A stretch of 64,000 bases of DNA from Nitrospiraceae bacterium UBA2600 (GTDB taxonomy: Bacteria; Nitrospirota; Thermodesulfovibrionia; Thermodesulfovibrionales; Thermodesulfovibrionaceae): contig DDKK01000001.1 of assembly GCA_002339325.1 (NCBI GenBank), positions 162,213 to 226,212 on the forward strand, written 5' to 3'. Position numbers and translations under genes: made by a program. The notes beneath the pieces were generated by a model. It did no database searches. It was given only the letters and a program-made list of their open reading frames with translations, and was not told the origin of the DNA. Positions 1 through 8,135 of this stretch are shown one piece after another. Numbering within the stretch: position 1 is the stretch's first letter; the number at the start of each line of letters is the position of its first letter.

Positions 1-489
1 GGTCTTGGCTGGGAAGTATGGCTTGATGGCATGGAAATTACCCAGTTTACCTATTTTCAGCAGGTTGGAGGAATCGATTTAAAACCCATATCAGTGGAGA
101 TTACTTATGGACTGGAAAGAATAGCAATGTATCTTCAAGAAGTTGAGAACGTCTTTGATATAAAATGGAACAAAAATATGACCTACGGAGATATCCACAG
201 ACAAGGAGAAATTGAGTTTTCATATTTTAATTTCGACTACTCAGACCCAGACTTAATAAAAAGACATTTTGATGAATATGAAAGAGAGTCAATAAGACTA
301 AGAAAATTAGAGCTTATTTTTCCAGCCTACGAATTTTGCCTTAAATGTTCTCATCTTTTCAATCTATTAGACGCCAGAGGAGTGCTCTCTGTATCAGAAA
401 GAACAAACTATATAGCAAGAGTAAGGGCTATTGCAAAAGGCTGTGCAGAAGCTTATTTTAAGAAAAAATACGGAGACTTAGATGGGTAA
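1..489 (+). CDS. glyQ: Glycyl-tRNA synthetase alpha subunit (3' part, cut by window edge)
   Basis: C-terminal 162 codons of the alpha subunit of the alpha2beta2 bacterial glycyl-tRNA synthetase, which charges tRNA-Gly in the cytoplasm. The reading frame is open from base 1 (GLGWEVWLDG then MEITQFTYFQQ), so the true start lies left of the window and the ATG at 31 is internal. The stretch with VEITYGLERIAMYLQ is typical of the class II catalytic domain of GlyQ. It overlaps glyS by 8 bases, consistent with translational coupling of the two subunits. Identification is firm; only the missing start is unknown. Confidence 0.95.
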   Translation, partial: GLGWEVWLDGMEITQFTYFQQVGGIDLKPISVEITYGLERIAMYLQEVENVFDIKWNKNMTYGDIHRQGEIEFSYFNFDYSDPDLIKRHFDEYERESIRLRKLELIFPAYEFCLKCSHLFNLLDARGVLSVSERTNYIARVRAIAKGCAEAYFKKKYGDLDG

Positions 490-2521
490 AGTTCTCTTTG
501 AGATAGGTGTAGAGGAAATTCCTGCAAGATTTATTCCCGTAGCAATATTACAAATGGCAGAAAATTTCAAAAAAATTACAGAAGAACACAAAATTGAGAT
601 AAGCTACATAGAGACCCTCGCATCACCGAGAAGACTTACACTTATAGCAGAAGTCTCCTCAGAACAAGGTTCTGAGGAGAAATTACTCTGGGGACCTCCT
701 GCTCATTTGGCTTTTAATGAAGAAGGCGCTCCACTACAGCCAGCTTTTGCATTTGCAAAAGCACAAGGAGTAGAAATATCGGACTTACAGATAATGCCTA
801 AAGGAAAGGGTAAATATGTCTGCGCTGTCTTAAAACAAAAAGGGAAACAAACAGAAGAAATAATGCCTGACATTTTGAAAATGCTTTTTTTCTCCCTTAG
901 TTTTCCTAAAATGATGAGATGGGGAAGGTTAAATCTTAAATTTGTAAGACCTGTAAGATGGTTTTTAGCCCTTTATGAAAATAAGATTGTTCCATTTGAA
1001 ATTGAAGGGATAAAGGCCTCTGACATAACCTATGGGCATAGATTCCTCTACGATGGCAGTCTAAGAATAGAAGAAATAAACGAATATGAGAAAGCCCTTG
1101 AAAAAGCCTTTGTTATTGTAAATCACAATAAAAGAGAAGCCTTGATATCCGAACAGATTCAAAGGCTTGCTGAAACTGTAGGCGGTAAAATCCTGCTTGA
1201 TAAAGAGTTGCTCGAAGAAGTCAATTGCTTAGTTGAGTATCCAAACGCTGTATTATGCAGCTTTTCTGAAGATTATTTGAGATTGCCCGAAGAATTGCTC
1301 ATTACAGTTATGAAAGACCATCAGAGATATTTTGCCATTACCGACAGTGACAATAAGCTAAAAAATTTCTTCATTGTAGTGAGCAACACAGAGTTAGTAA
1401 ACACTGAAAACATTAGAAAAGGTGCTGAAAGAGTTATTAAAGCAAGATTTGAAGATGCAAAATTCTACTATGAAGAAGACCTTAAAAAAGGCCTTGAGAG
1501 AATGCTTGAATCAACAAAAGGAATTATCTATCATGAAAAACTTGGCAGTCTTTATGACAGAACTCTCAGAATTCAAAAAATAGCTCTTAAACTTGCAAAA
1601 ATCATAAGGGAAGAAAAGATAAAAATAGTTGAACAGGCTGCGAAATACTGTAAAGCGGACCTTTCAAGTGGAGTAGTGAGCGAGTTCCCCGAATTGCAAG
1701 GCATAATGGGAGGATATTATGCTCAAAAAACAGGCTTTTCTGATGAGATAGCTACAGCAATAAGAGAACATTACCTTCCTCGAGGATTTAATGACAAATT
1801 ACCATCAAATGAAGTAGGCTGCATTCTCAGCATGGCTGATAAGCTTGAACATCTTTACTCCTTTTTTAGTCTCGGCGAAATTCCCTCTGGCACAGAAGAC
1901 CCTTTTGGATTGAGAAGAGCTGCAAATGGCATTTTATACATCCTCTTAGAGAAAAAATATCCTCTGAGCATAACAACTCTCGTAGATTTTATTGATGAAG
2001 CTCCAGCGGAAAATATAAAACAACAACTGATTGTTTTCATGAGTCAAAGATTTGAAAGCTTTCTTGAAATCTATGGTTTTGAAATTCATCTAATTAGAAC
2101 AGTAAGCGACCTTATTACGTCTCTTCCTGTCTACGAGATTAAGAGGAGAATTGAAGCTGTAAAAGAATTCAGAAATAGCGATAACTTTGAAACTTTTTTA
2201 CTTGCCGTAAAGAGAGTTTTCAACATAATAAGAAATCAAGAAAAATTGTCCCTGAATCCGAATTTATTAACAGCACCAGAGGAAAAACAACTATATGAAA
2301 AGATGAGACAAACAGAGGAAGGCTTAACTTTCTACATAAAAAATCAAAATTTTTCAGATGCCTTAAGATATATGAACAACTTAGCTCCCTCTATTAACAG
2401 CTTTTTTGACAACGTTCTTGTAATGGATAAAGACGAAGAGATAAAAAGAAATAGAATCGCTCTATTACAGGAGCTTTCTGAAATTCTGAAATCTGTGGCA
2501 GACCTGTCTAAACTATACTAA
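482..2521 (+). CDS. glyS: Glycyl-tRNA synthetase beta subunit
   Basis: Beta subunit of the heterotetrameric glycyl-tRNA synthetase, needed for tRNA-Gly recognition. The 679-residue length is close to the usual size (about 690). The N-terminus (LFEIGVEEIPARF) is diagnostic, an HD-like segment lies near residues 428-457 (REHYLPRG, MADKLEHL), and a DALR-type anticodon-binding region occupies roughly the last 120 residues. It starts inside the end of glyQ and its stop codon directly abuts the convergent mazG stop codon with no bases between them, so no terminator separates the two. Confidence 0.97.
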   Translation: MGKVLFEIGVEEIPARFIPVAILQMAENFKKITEEHKIEISYIETLASPRRLTLIAEVSSEQGSEEKLLWGPPAHLAFNEEGAPLQPAFAFAKAQGVEISDLQIMPKGKGKYVCAVLKQKGKQTEEIMPDILKMLFFSLSFPKMMRWGRLNLKFVRPVRWFLALYENKIVPFEIEGIKASDITYGHRFLYDGSLRIEEINEYEKALEKAFVIVNHNKREALISEQIQRLAETVGGKILLDKELLEEVNCLVEYPNAVLCSFSEDYLRLPEELLITVMKDHQRYFAITDSDNKLKNFFIVVSNTELVNTENIRKGAERVIKARFEDAKFYYEEDLKKGLERMLESTKGIIYHEKLGSLYDRTLRIQKIALKLAKIIREEKIKIVEQAAKYCKADLSSGVVSEFPELQGIMGGYYAQKTGFSDEIATAIREHYLPRGFNDKLPSNEVGCILSMADKLEHLYSFFSLGEIPSGTEDPFGLRRAANGILYILLEKKYPLSITTLVDFIDEAPAENIKQQLIVFMSQRFESFLEIYGFEIHLIRTVSDLITSLPVYEIKRRIEAVKEFRNSDNFETFLLAVKRVFNIIRNQEKLSLNPNLLTAPEEKQLYEKMRQTEEGLTFYIKNQNFSDALRYMNNLAPSINSFFDNVLVMDKDEEIKRNRIALLQELSEILKSVADLSKLY

Positions 2522-3292
2522 TTACTCAGACTCCTTTATTTTCTCCCACAGATTGTCCATCTCATCAAGGGACATATCCTTTAAAGACTTGCCTTGCTTT
2601 ATTGCAAGCTCTTCAAGTTTTTTAAATCTTTCTTCAAACTTTCGATTCGTCTTTCTAAGGGCTGCCTCCGGGTCTATTTTAAGAAATCTTGCGAGATTAA
2701 CTATACTGAATAAAATATCTCCTATTTCCTCTTCTATTTTTTCCTTACTGTTTAATTTTAGGGCAACTTTAAGTTCTTCGATTTCTTCCTCTATTTTTGA
2801 TAAAATTCCTTCCACGTTCTCCCAATCAAATCCTACTTTTGCAACTCTTGACTGAATTTTGTAAGCCTTAAGAAGAGCTGATAAAGCCTGAGGAATTCCT
2901 TCGAGTATGGAACTCTTAAGTTTCCCCTCTTCTTTTTTCCTCTCATCCCACTGAGTTAAAACCTCTTCAGGAGTGTTGAAGGAGGCATTGCCAAAAACAT
3001 GCGGATGTCTATTAATCATCTTTCTTGAAATCGAATCTATCACGTCATTTATATCAAAATGGCCTTCATCTTTTGCTATTTTACTGTGAAAAACCACCTG
3101 CAAGAGCAAATCACCAAGTTCTTCTCTTATACCTCGATAATCTTTTTTTTCAATTGCTTCAATTAGTTCGTACGTCTCCTCAAGCAGATATCTTTTGAGT
3201 GTGTCATGAGTTTGCACCCTGTCCCAAGGACAGCCTTCTTCTGAGCGAAGCTTTTCCATTATCTCAACAAGCTTTTGAAATTTATCTTCCAA
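2522..3292 (-). CDS. mazG: Nucleoside triphosphate pyrophosphohydrolase MazG
   Basis: House-cleaning enzyme that hydrolyses (d)NTPs to NMP and pyrophosphate. The 256-residue protein has the two-domain MazG layout: CPWD at 21-24, the metal-binding LLEETYELIEAI segment at 36-47 with EELGDLLLQ at 57-65, and a second MazG repeat around 185-200 (EEIGDILFSIVN). It is the last gene of a minus-strand run gph-cooC-mazG and overlaps the cooC stop by 11 bases. Family identity is firm; cellular substrate preference (for example a role in (p)ppGpp-linked survival) cannot be read from sequence. Confidence 0.93.
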   Translation of the reverse strand: MEDKFQKLVEIMEKLRSEEGCPWDRVQTHDTLKRYLLEETYELIEAIEKKDYRGIREELGDLLLQVVFHSKIAKDEGHFDINDVIDSISRKMINRHPHVFGNASFNTPEEVLTQWDERKKEEGKLKSSILEGIPQALSALLKAYKIQSRVAKVGFDWENVEGILSKIEEEIEELKVALKLNSKEKIEEEIGDILFSIVNLARFLKIDPEAALRKTNRKFEERFKKLEELAIKQGKSLKDMSLDEMDNLWEKIKESE

Positions 3293-4022
3293 TCTCTTCC
3301 TCCAGTAGTGAATAAAAATCTCTTATTACTGAGGAATGATTTTTGAGAGAAAAAATACTAACGCCCTTCTCACTAATTCTTTTTATTTCTTCATCAAAAC
3401 ACAAATAGCTAACTTTTTCAAAATAACTTGAAAATATCCTGTGCTCTTCCAATTTTTCGGTAGCTTGATTTATAACTAAAATTCTCCTCTCTGGCGAAAG
3501 GTTTAGCTCCTTTGAAAGCTCGTTTATTCTTAAAGCAGCCTGCAGACTACTCTTTGCAGGCGTTCCTATTATGAAGAGTAAGTCTATCTTGTTTACAATC
3601 CCTCGGCTTATGTGTTCCATTCCTGCCTCATTATCAATCACTATATATTTATACTGTTCTGAAATCTCCTGCAAAATCCTCTTTAAAACATTATTAACAG
3701 CACAATAGCAACCGCTTCCTTCAGGTCTTCCCATGACAAGCAAGTCAAATCCCTCTGATTCCTCAACAATCCTATTAAGTTCAATCTCCAGCCACTCATC
3801 GAGAGACATTCCCTCGGGTTTGCTGTTTAAAGCATTATCCCTTATCTCTGCTAAGGTTTCGAAGGAAGAAATGCCCAAAAGCTCTGGTAGACAGAAATTA
3901 GGGTCTGCATCTACCGCAAGCACGGGCATCAACTTTTTTTCTCTTAGATATCTGACAGTTAAGGCAGCAAGGGTGCTTTTGCCTGTTCCACCTTTCCCTG
4001 CAAAAACTATGAAATAGCTCAT
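3282..4022 (-). CDS. cooC: CooC-type CODH nickel-insertion ATPase
   Basis: P-loop ATPase of the SIMIBI/MinD group that delivers nickel during maturation of carbon monoxide dehydrogenase. The deviant Walker A motif GKGGTGKST lies at residues 9-17, VDADPN at 37-42, and the CYC pair (C105, C107), which in CooC forms the metal site at the dimer interface, sits in EGSGCYCAVN. Length (246) fits the family. No CODH gene is in the window, so the client is inferred. Flanked by gph (1-base overlap) and mazG (11-base overlap), suggesting one transcript. Confidence 0.87.
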   Translation of the reverse strand: MSYFIVFAGKGGTGKSTLAALTVRYLREKKLMPVLAVDADPNFCLPELLGISSFETLAEIRDNALNSKPEGMSLDEWLEIELNRIVEESEGFDLLVMGRPEGSGCYCAVNNVLKRILQEISEQYKYIVIDNEAGMEHISRGIVNKIDLLFIIGTPAKSSLQAALRINELSKELNLSPERRILVINQATEKLEEHRIFSSYFEKVSYLCFDEEIKRISEKGVSIFSLKNHSSVIRDFYSLLEEEIGR

Positions 4023-4672
4023 CAGAATTTACCCTTAATAATCTTTAAAATATCGCTTAATTTATCGATAATAAAATCAGCTTCTCTCAGGGCTTCTCTT
4101 TCTCTATAACCATAAGTAACAGCAATAGTTTTAACACCTGCAGCTTTGCCAGCTTTGATATCTATATCACTATCTCCTACAATGGCTGTTTTTTCTGGTA
4201 ATGTATTAAACTTTCTAATAATTTCTAAGACAGGCATAGGTGAGGGTTTTTTCTCTTTAAAAGTATCACTTCCTCCTATAAAATCAAAATACTGTCTTAT
4301 TCCAAGATTGTCCATTGCAAGAAGACTCAGTTCTGTTAACTTATTAGAAAGAACTGCCTTTTTCAGCCCTCTCAGTGCCTCAAGAGTTTCCTTTACTTGA
4401 GGATAAAGCTTTGAATGGTCTGTTATATGCTTTCTGTAATAGTTTATAAAACAATCTATCATCTCTTTTGCGGGAATGTCTAACTTTCTCGTTTTAAGTG
4501 CTTTTTCTATAAGAATGTTTACTCCCTCTCCCACCATTTTTCTTACTTCATCGGAGCTGAATCCACCGTGTCCACCATTGCGTTCAAAGCAGTAATTTAA
4601 TGCCTGTCTTATATCTTCACAGGAATCAATAAGCGTTCCATCGAGATCAAAAATTATCAGTTCCATATCCAT
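4022..4672 (-). CDS. gph: HAD hydrolase, phosphoglycolate phosphatase-like
   Basis: Cytoplasmic haloacid-dehalogenase phosphatase of 216 residues. Motif I is FDLDGT (nucleophile D9, general acid D11), motif II is the LSNK segment near 108-111, motif III lysine lies in KKPSP near 141-145, and motif IV is GDSDID at 166-171. The size and cap placement fit Gph/PGPase, but HAD substrates are hard to predict, so pyrophosphatase or another sugar-phosphate phosphatase is possible. First gene of gph-cooC-mazG. There is no Shine-Dalgarno; a TTGAGA-17-TATACT promoter places the transcript start about 3 bases before this ATG. Confidence 0.82.
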   Translation of the reverse strand: MDMELIIFDLDGTLIDSCEDIRQALNYCFERNGGHGGFSSDEVRKMVGEGVNILIEKALKTRKLDIPAKEMIDCFINYYRKHITDHSKLYPQVKETLEALRGLKKAVLSNKLTELSLLAMDNLGIRQYFDFIGGSDTFKEKKPSPMPVLEIIRKFNTLPEKTAIVGDSDIDIKAGKAAGVKTIAVTYGYREREALREADFIIDKLSDILKIIKGKF

Positions 4673-4681
4673 AGACTTTTT

Positions 4682-4710
4682 AGTATACCATTAGTTTACT
4701 TCTGTCTCAA
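4682..4710 (-). promoter_or_regulatory. Sigma-70-type promoter of gph-cooC-mazG (leaderless)
   Basis: On the minus strand TTGAGA (4710-4705) is followed after exactly 17 bases by TATACT (4687-4682). The expected start site is about 4675, only a few bases from the gph ATG at 4672, and no Shine-Dalgarno is present. It overlaps the divergent pilT promoter. Confidence 0.65.
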
Positions 4711-4723
4711 ATCGTGGTATAAT
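4695..4723 (+). promoter_or_regulatory. Sigma-70-type promoter of pilT (leaderless)
   Basis: A perfect TATAAT lies at 4718-4723 with TTTACT at 4695-4700 (17-base spacer). The predicted transcript start coincides with the ATG at 4730, and no ribosome binding site precedes that ATG. The element overlaps the divergent gph promoter. Confidence 0.6.
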
Positions 4724-4729
4724 TCATCT

Positions 4730-5806
4730 ATGGCAAAAATTGATGCTTTTTTTAAACTGATGCTTGAAAATAAAGCCAGCGACCTTCATCTTGTAGCAGG
4801 CAGTCAGCCAATATTGAGAATTAACGGTGAACTCGTAAGGATTCAGTATAAAGAACTCGATAATGCCGAACTGAGAAAGCTTCTTTATGAAATAACTCCT
4901 GAAGAAAAAATTAAAATATTTGAGGAAACGGGAGACTTAGATTTTGCCCATGAGATAGAAGGCGTTGCCCGTTTTCGTGTCAATTACTTTATGCACAAAC
5001 ACGGAATTGGTGCAGCCTTTAGACACATCCCTAACGAAATCAAAACTATAGACCAACTTGGACTACCATCGGTTCTTAAAAAATTCGCAATGCTTAGAAA
5101 GGGAATTATACTTGTAACAGGTCCCACAGGTTCAGGAAAATCTACCACTCTTGCATCCATAATTGACCATGCAAATACAAACAGAAAGGAACGAATTATC
5201 ACTATTGAAGATCCTATCGAGTTTGTTCACCCTAATAAAGGATGTGTCATATCCTACAGAGAAGTCGGCAGTCATACGGCATCTTTTGCAAAAGCCCTAA
5301 GAGCAGCTCTCAGAGAAGACCCTGATATTATACTTGTAGGTGAGATGAGAGATATGGAGACAATTCAGCTTGCCCTCGAAGCTGCTGCTACAGGCCATCT
5401 GGTATTTAGCACTCTTCATACCTCATCGGCAATAAAGACCGTTGACAGAATCATAGATGTTTTTCCTCCAGAACAGCAGGCACAAGTGAGAACCTCTCTA
5501 AGTGAATCTCTCCAAGCTGTTGTTGCTCAAACCCTCCTTAAAAGAGCCGATGTAAAAGGGAGAGTGGCTGCTTGTGAGATTTTAATAAATACTTATGCCG
5601 TAGCTAACCTAATAAGAGAAGGTAAAACGCACCAGATACTCTCCATAATGCAAACAAGTAAAAAGATTGGAATGCAAACAATGGACGATGCACTAATAGA
5701 CCTGCTACAGCAAGGCAAGATTACGCCTGAAGATGCTTATGAAAGGGCAACAGATAAACAAAAATTTGTAAAATTTTTAAAAGAAGCTCCTGAAACAATA
5801 CAGTAA
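4730..5806 (+). CDS. pilT: Type IV pilus retraction ATPase PilT
   Basis: Hexameric secretion-family ATPase that powers retraction of type IV pili (twitching motility, DNA uptake). The 358-residue protein has an N-terminal PAS-like domain (ASDLHLVAGSQP), Walker A GPTGSGKST at 131-139, an Asp box around 159-165 (IEDPIEF), Walker B DPDIILVGEMRD at 197-208 and a His box (TGHLVFSTLH) at 221-230. It is followed by a second PilT paralogue with a 1-base overlap. No pilin or pilus assembly gene is in the window, so the rest of the machinery lies elsewhere. Confidence 0.95.
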   Translation: MAKIDAFFKLMLENKASDLHLVAGSQPILRINGELVRIQYKELDNAELRKLLYEITPEEKIKIFEETGDLDFAHEIEGVARFRVNYFMHKHGIGAAFRHIPNEIKTIDQLGLPSVLKKFAMLRKGIILVTGPTGSGKSTTLASIIDHANTNRKERIITIEDPIEFVHPNKGCVISYREVGSHTASFAKALRAALREDPDIILVGEMRDMETIQLALEAAATGHLVFSTLHTSSAIKTVDRIIDVFPPEQQAQVRTSLSESLQAVVAQTLLKRADVKGRVAACEILINTYAVANLIREGKTHQILSIMQTSKKIGMQTMDDALIDLLQQGKITPEDAYERATDKQKFVKFLKEAPETIQ

Positions 5807-6984
5807 TGAGAAAACAGGAAATTGACTTTTTACTTGAAAAACTATCAAATTACCATCCCGAAGTATCTGATATTATCTTTACCGTAGGCAGACCTCTTCA
5901 GATAATGGTTTGGGGCGAACTTAAAAATATCTACTTCGACGAAGTCCCCATCGAAAGTTTAAAACCCTTCCACACAGAGATACTGGCTCTTACAATGATA
6001 GAAGGGCAGAAAAGACTAATTCAAAATCTTCTAAAAGAGGGATACTGTGACTTTGCTTATGCTATTCCTTCTGCAAGATTCAGAGTTAATATCTTCTCTC
6101 AGAAAGGAAACTATTCGATTGTTATGCGTAAACTTCCTATAAGGATTCCTACGGTTGAAGAACTTTGCTTACCAGATATCATAAAAGAAATTGCCCAGGA
6201 AAGGATGGGACTTGTTCTTGTAACAGGTGCTACAGGCTCTGGAAAAACGACTACTTTAGCAGCTATTCTTGAGATTATTAACAACACAAGACCCTGTCAC
6301 ATTATCACTCTCGAAGACCCGGTAGAATTTGTTCACAATCATAAACTATCAACTTTTAATCAGAGAGAGATGGGATTAGATTTTACCAGCTATGCCGATG
6401 GTTTAAGAGCTGCTTTAAGACAAGCTCCCCATGTAATCCTCGTAGGCGAAATAAGAGATAGAGAAACCCTTGAGATAGCAATGCAGGCCGCAGAAACAGG
6501 CCATCTTGTCTTAAGCACAATGCATACTACTGATGCGGGGCAGACAGTGGGAAGAGCTATTGGAATGTTTCCTCCCTCCGATGAGAGTTATGTGAGGCTC
6601 AGAATTTCAGACCTTCTAAAATGGGTAGTAAGCCAAAGACTCCTTCCTAAAGTAGGCGGTGGAAGAATTGTAGCAACAGAGATTATGAGAAAGAACTTAA
6701 GAGTCCGTGATTTAATAATAAACGGAGAAACAGCAGAAAAAACCTTTTATGATGTTCTTGAAACCTCAGTGGCACTTGGTATGCACACCTTTGACCAGAG
6801 CATACTTAAACTTTATGAAGAGGGACTAATAACTGAAGAAACAGCTATAGCCTACGCCTCAAGACGTTCTAAGGTAACTATGGAAATAGATAAAATTAAG
6901 GCTAAAAGAGGAGAAAAGACCACTGACATAGAAGGACTTAAAATAGACTTGGAGTATGACAAAAAAATAAAAAGAGGAGTCTGA
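5806..6984 (+). CDS. Second PilT/PilU-type ATPase
   Basis: Paralogous retraction ATPase of 392 residues with the same order of motifs: SDIIFTVGRP in the N-domain, Walker A GATGSGKTT at 141-149, Walker B APHVILVGEIRD at 207-218 and a His box TGHLVLSTMH. It starts in the TAATG overlap with pilT, so the two are probably translated together, as with PilT/PilU pairs where PilU helps PilT under load. The C-terminus has an extra lysine-rich tail. Assigning it as PilU rather than a second PilT is inference from tandem position. Confidence 0.88.
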   Translation: MRKQEIDFLLEKLSNYHPEVSDIIFTVGRPLQIMVWGELKNIYFDEVPIESLKPFHTEILALTMIEGQKRLIQNLLKEGYCDFAYAIPSARFRVNIFSQKGNYSIVMRKLPIRIPTVEELCLPDIIKEIAQERMGLVLVTGATGSGKTTTLAAILEIINNTRPCHIITLEDPVEFVHNHKLSTFNQREMGLDFTSYADGLRAALRQAPHVILVGEIRDRETLEIAMQAAETGHLVLSTMHTTDAGQTVGRAIGMFPPSDESYVRLRISDLLKWVVSQRLLPKVGGGRIVATEIMRKNLRVRDLIINGETAEKTFYDVLETSVALGMHTFDQSILKLYEEGLITEETAIAYASRRSKVTMEIDKIKAKRGEKTTDIEGLKIDLEYDKKIKRGV

Positions 6985-7400
6985 TGCCGAAGGCTCTTTT
7001 ATGCGAAAACAATTTGGAGGTTCAAAAAAATTTCTCCGCAATTCTTAAAGCTATTAACATAGATGTCGTTACTTCCTCAACAGTGGATGAAGCTATAAAC
7101 AATCTTGAAATTGAAGACTTTGCCTACGTTATTGTAAACGAGAATTTTGCCGGAGAGAAACCAGAAAGCAACAAAATAATTCAATGGGTCGTCAATTTAC
7201 CGATGTATCGCAGAAGAGATATGATGTTAATAATATTAGGGCAGAATTTAAAAACTTCAGACAGGCTTTCTGCTTTTGCAAAAGGTGCAAATCTTCTCTT
7301 AAATATAAAAGACCTCAATTATTTCCTCCCAATTTTTAAAAGAACCTACTTAGAATATCAGGCTATCTACAAGCAGTTTAAAGAACTACTTAACAAGTAA
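6984..7400 (+). CDS. Degenerate receiver-like protein (pseudo-receiver)
   Basis: A 138-residue protein whose beginning (KALLCENNLEVQKNFSAILK) and overall length resemble a CheY-type receiver domain. The acidic pair expected after strand 1 is replaced by CENN, and the expected phospho-acceptor position falls in VIVNENFAG, which offers no clear aspartate. It therefore looks like a phosphorylation-independent receiver. It starts at the stop codon of the second PilT ATPase, implying a role in pilus control. Its 3' end overlaps the convergent rlmB by 15 bases. The fold call is by pattern only. Confidence 0.55.
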   Translation: MPKALLCENNLEVQKNFSAILKAINIDVVTSSTVDEAINNLEIEDFAYVIVNENFAGEKPESNKIIQWVVNLPMYRRRDMMLIILGQNLKTSDRLSAFAKGANLLLNIKDLNYFLPIFKRTYLEYQAIYKQFKELLNK

Positions 7401-8135
7401 ACCCCTCTGCCTTAAGGCTTCAAAGAGTATTACTGCTGCCGCAGTAGATACATTGAGAGACGATATTTTGCCTTTCATGGGAATTTTTAAGAGTATATTA
7501 CTTAATTTTCCAACTGTATGCCTTACACCCTTGCCTTCTGAACCTAAAACAATGGCAACAGGCTTTTTGAAATCAAAATTCCACAGAATATCTCCCTCTT
7601 TAGCATCGGTAGCTATAACAGCTATGTCATTCTCCTTGAGCTCTCTAATGGCGTATTTGATATTATTTACCTCTACAAGATTTACATGCCATATGGCGCC
7701 GGCAGAGGTCTTCCATACAGAAGGAACAAGACCGGCAGAGCGTTTTTTTTGATAAAATACAGCATGAACTCCCGTAGCATCGGCAACTCGCAAGATTGCT
7801 CCAAAATTCTGAGGGTCTTCAATGAGGTCGAGAATAAGAAAAAGGGCAGGCTCATTCATTTTTTCTGGAATTATGAGAGCATCTTCAATGCTAATTGTTT
7901 TTTTTGATTTTACCTTTGCTACAATGCCTTGATGCACTCCATTAACTGTTTTATCTAAAAAGAACTTATCAACTAATTTTACCGGTATGGAATTTTTCTC
8001 TGCTAACTCTAATATCTTTGATAGTCTTTGAGCTCTATCTTTGGAAACATAAATTTCCTTTATAACATTACTTTCTTTGAATGCTTCCTCAACAGGATTT
8101 ACGCCATAGATATATATCAAATTTTTACTTTCCAT
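7386..8135 (-). CDS. rlmB: TrmH/RlmB-family rRNA 2'-O-methyltransferase
   Basis: SPOUT-class RNA ribose methyltransferase of 249 residues, likely modifying G2251 of 23S rRNA. An N-terminal substrate-binding domain (IYGVNPVEEAF) is followed by the knotted catalytic domain with motif 1 DPQNFGAILRVADATG, motif 2 VLGSEGKGVR and motif 3 ISSLNVSTAAAVILFE. It overlaps cysS by 19 bases, a pairing common in many bacteria, and converges with the receiver-like gene. The exact target nucleotide is inferred from family membership. Confidence 0.92.
   Translation of the reverse strand: MESKNLIYIYGVNPVEEAFKESNVIKEIYVSKDRAQRLSKILELAEKNSIPVKLVDKFFLDKTVNGVHQGIVAKVKSKKTISIEDALIIPEKMNEPALFLILDLIEDPQNFGAILRVADATGVHAVFYQKKRSAGLVPSVWKTSAGAIWHVNLVEVNNIKYAIRELKENDIAVIATDAKEGDILWNFDFKKPVAIVLGSEGKGVRHTVGKLSNILLKIPMKGKISSLNVSTAAAVILFEALRQRGLLVK

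Noticed and set aside
3282..4022. MinD or ParA chromosome partition ATPase
   Set aside because: The CYC motif in EGSGCYCAVN and the lack of a C-terminal membrane helix favour CooC.
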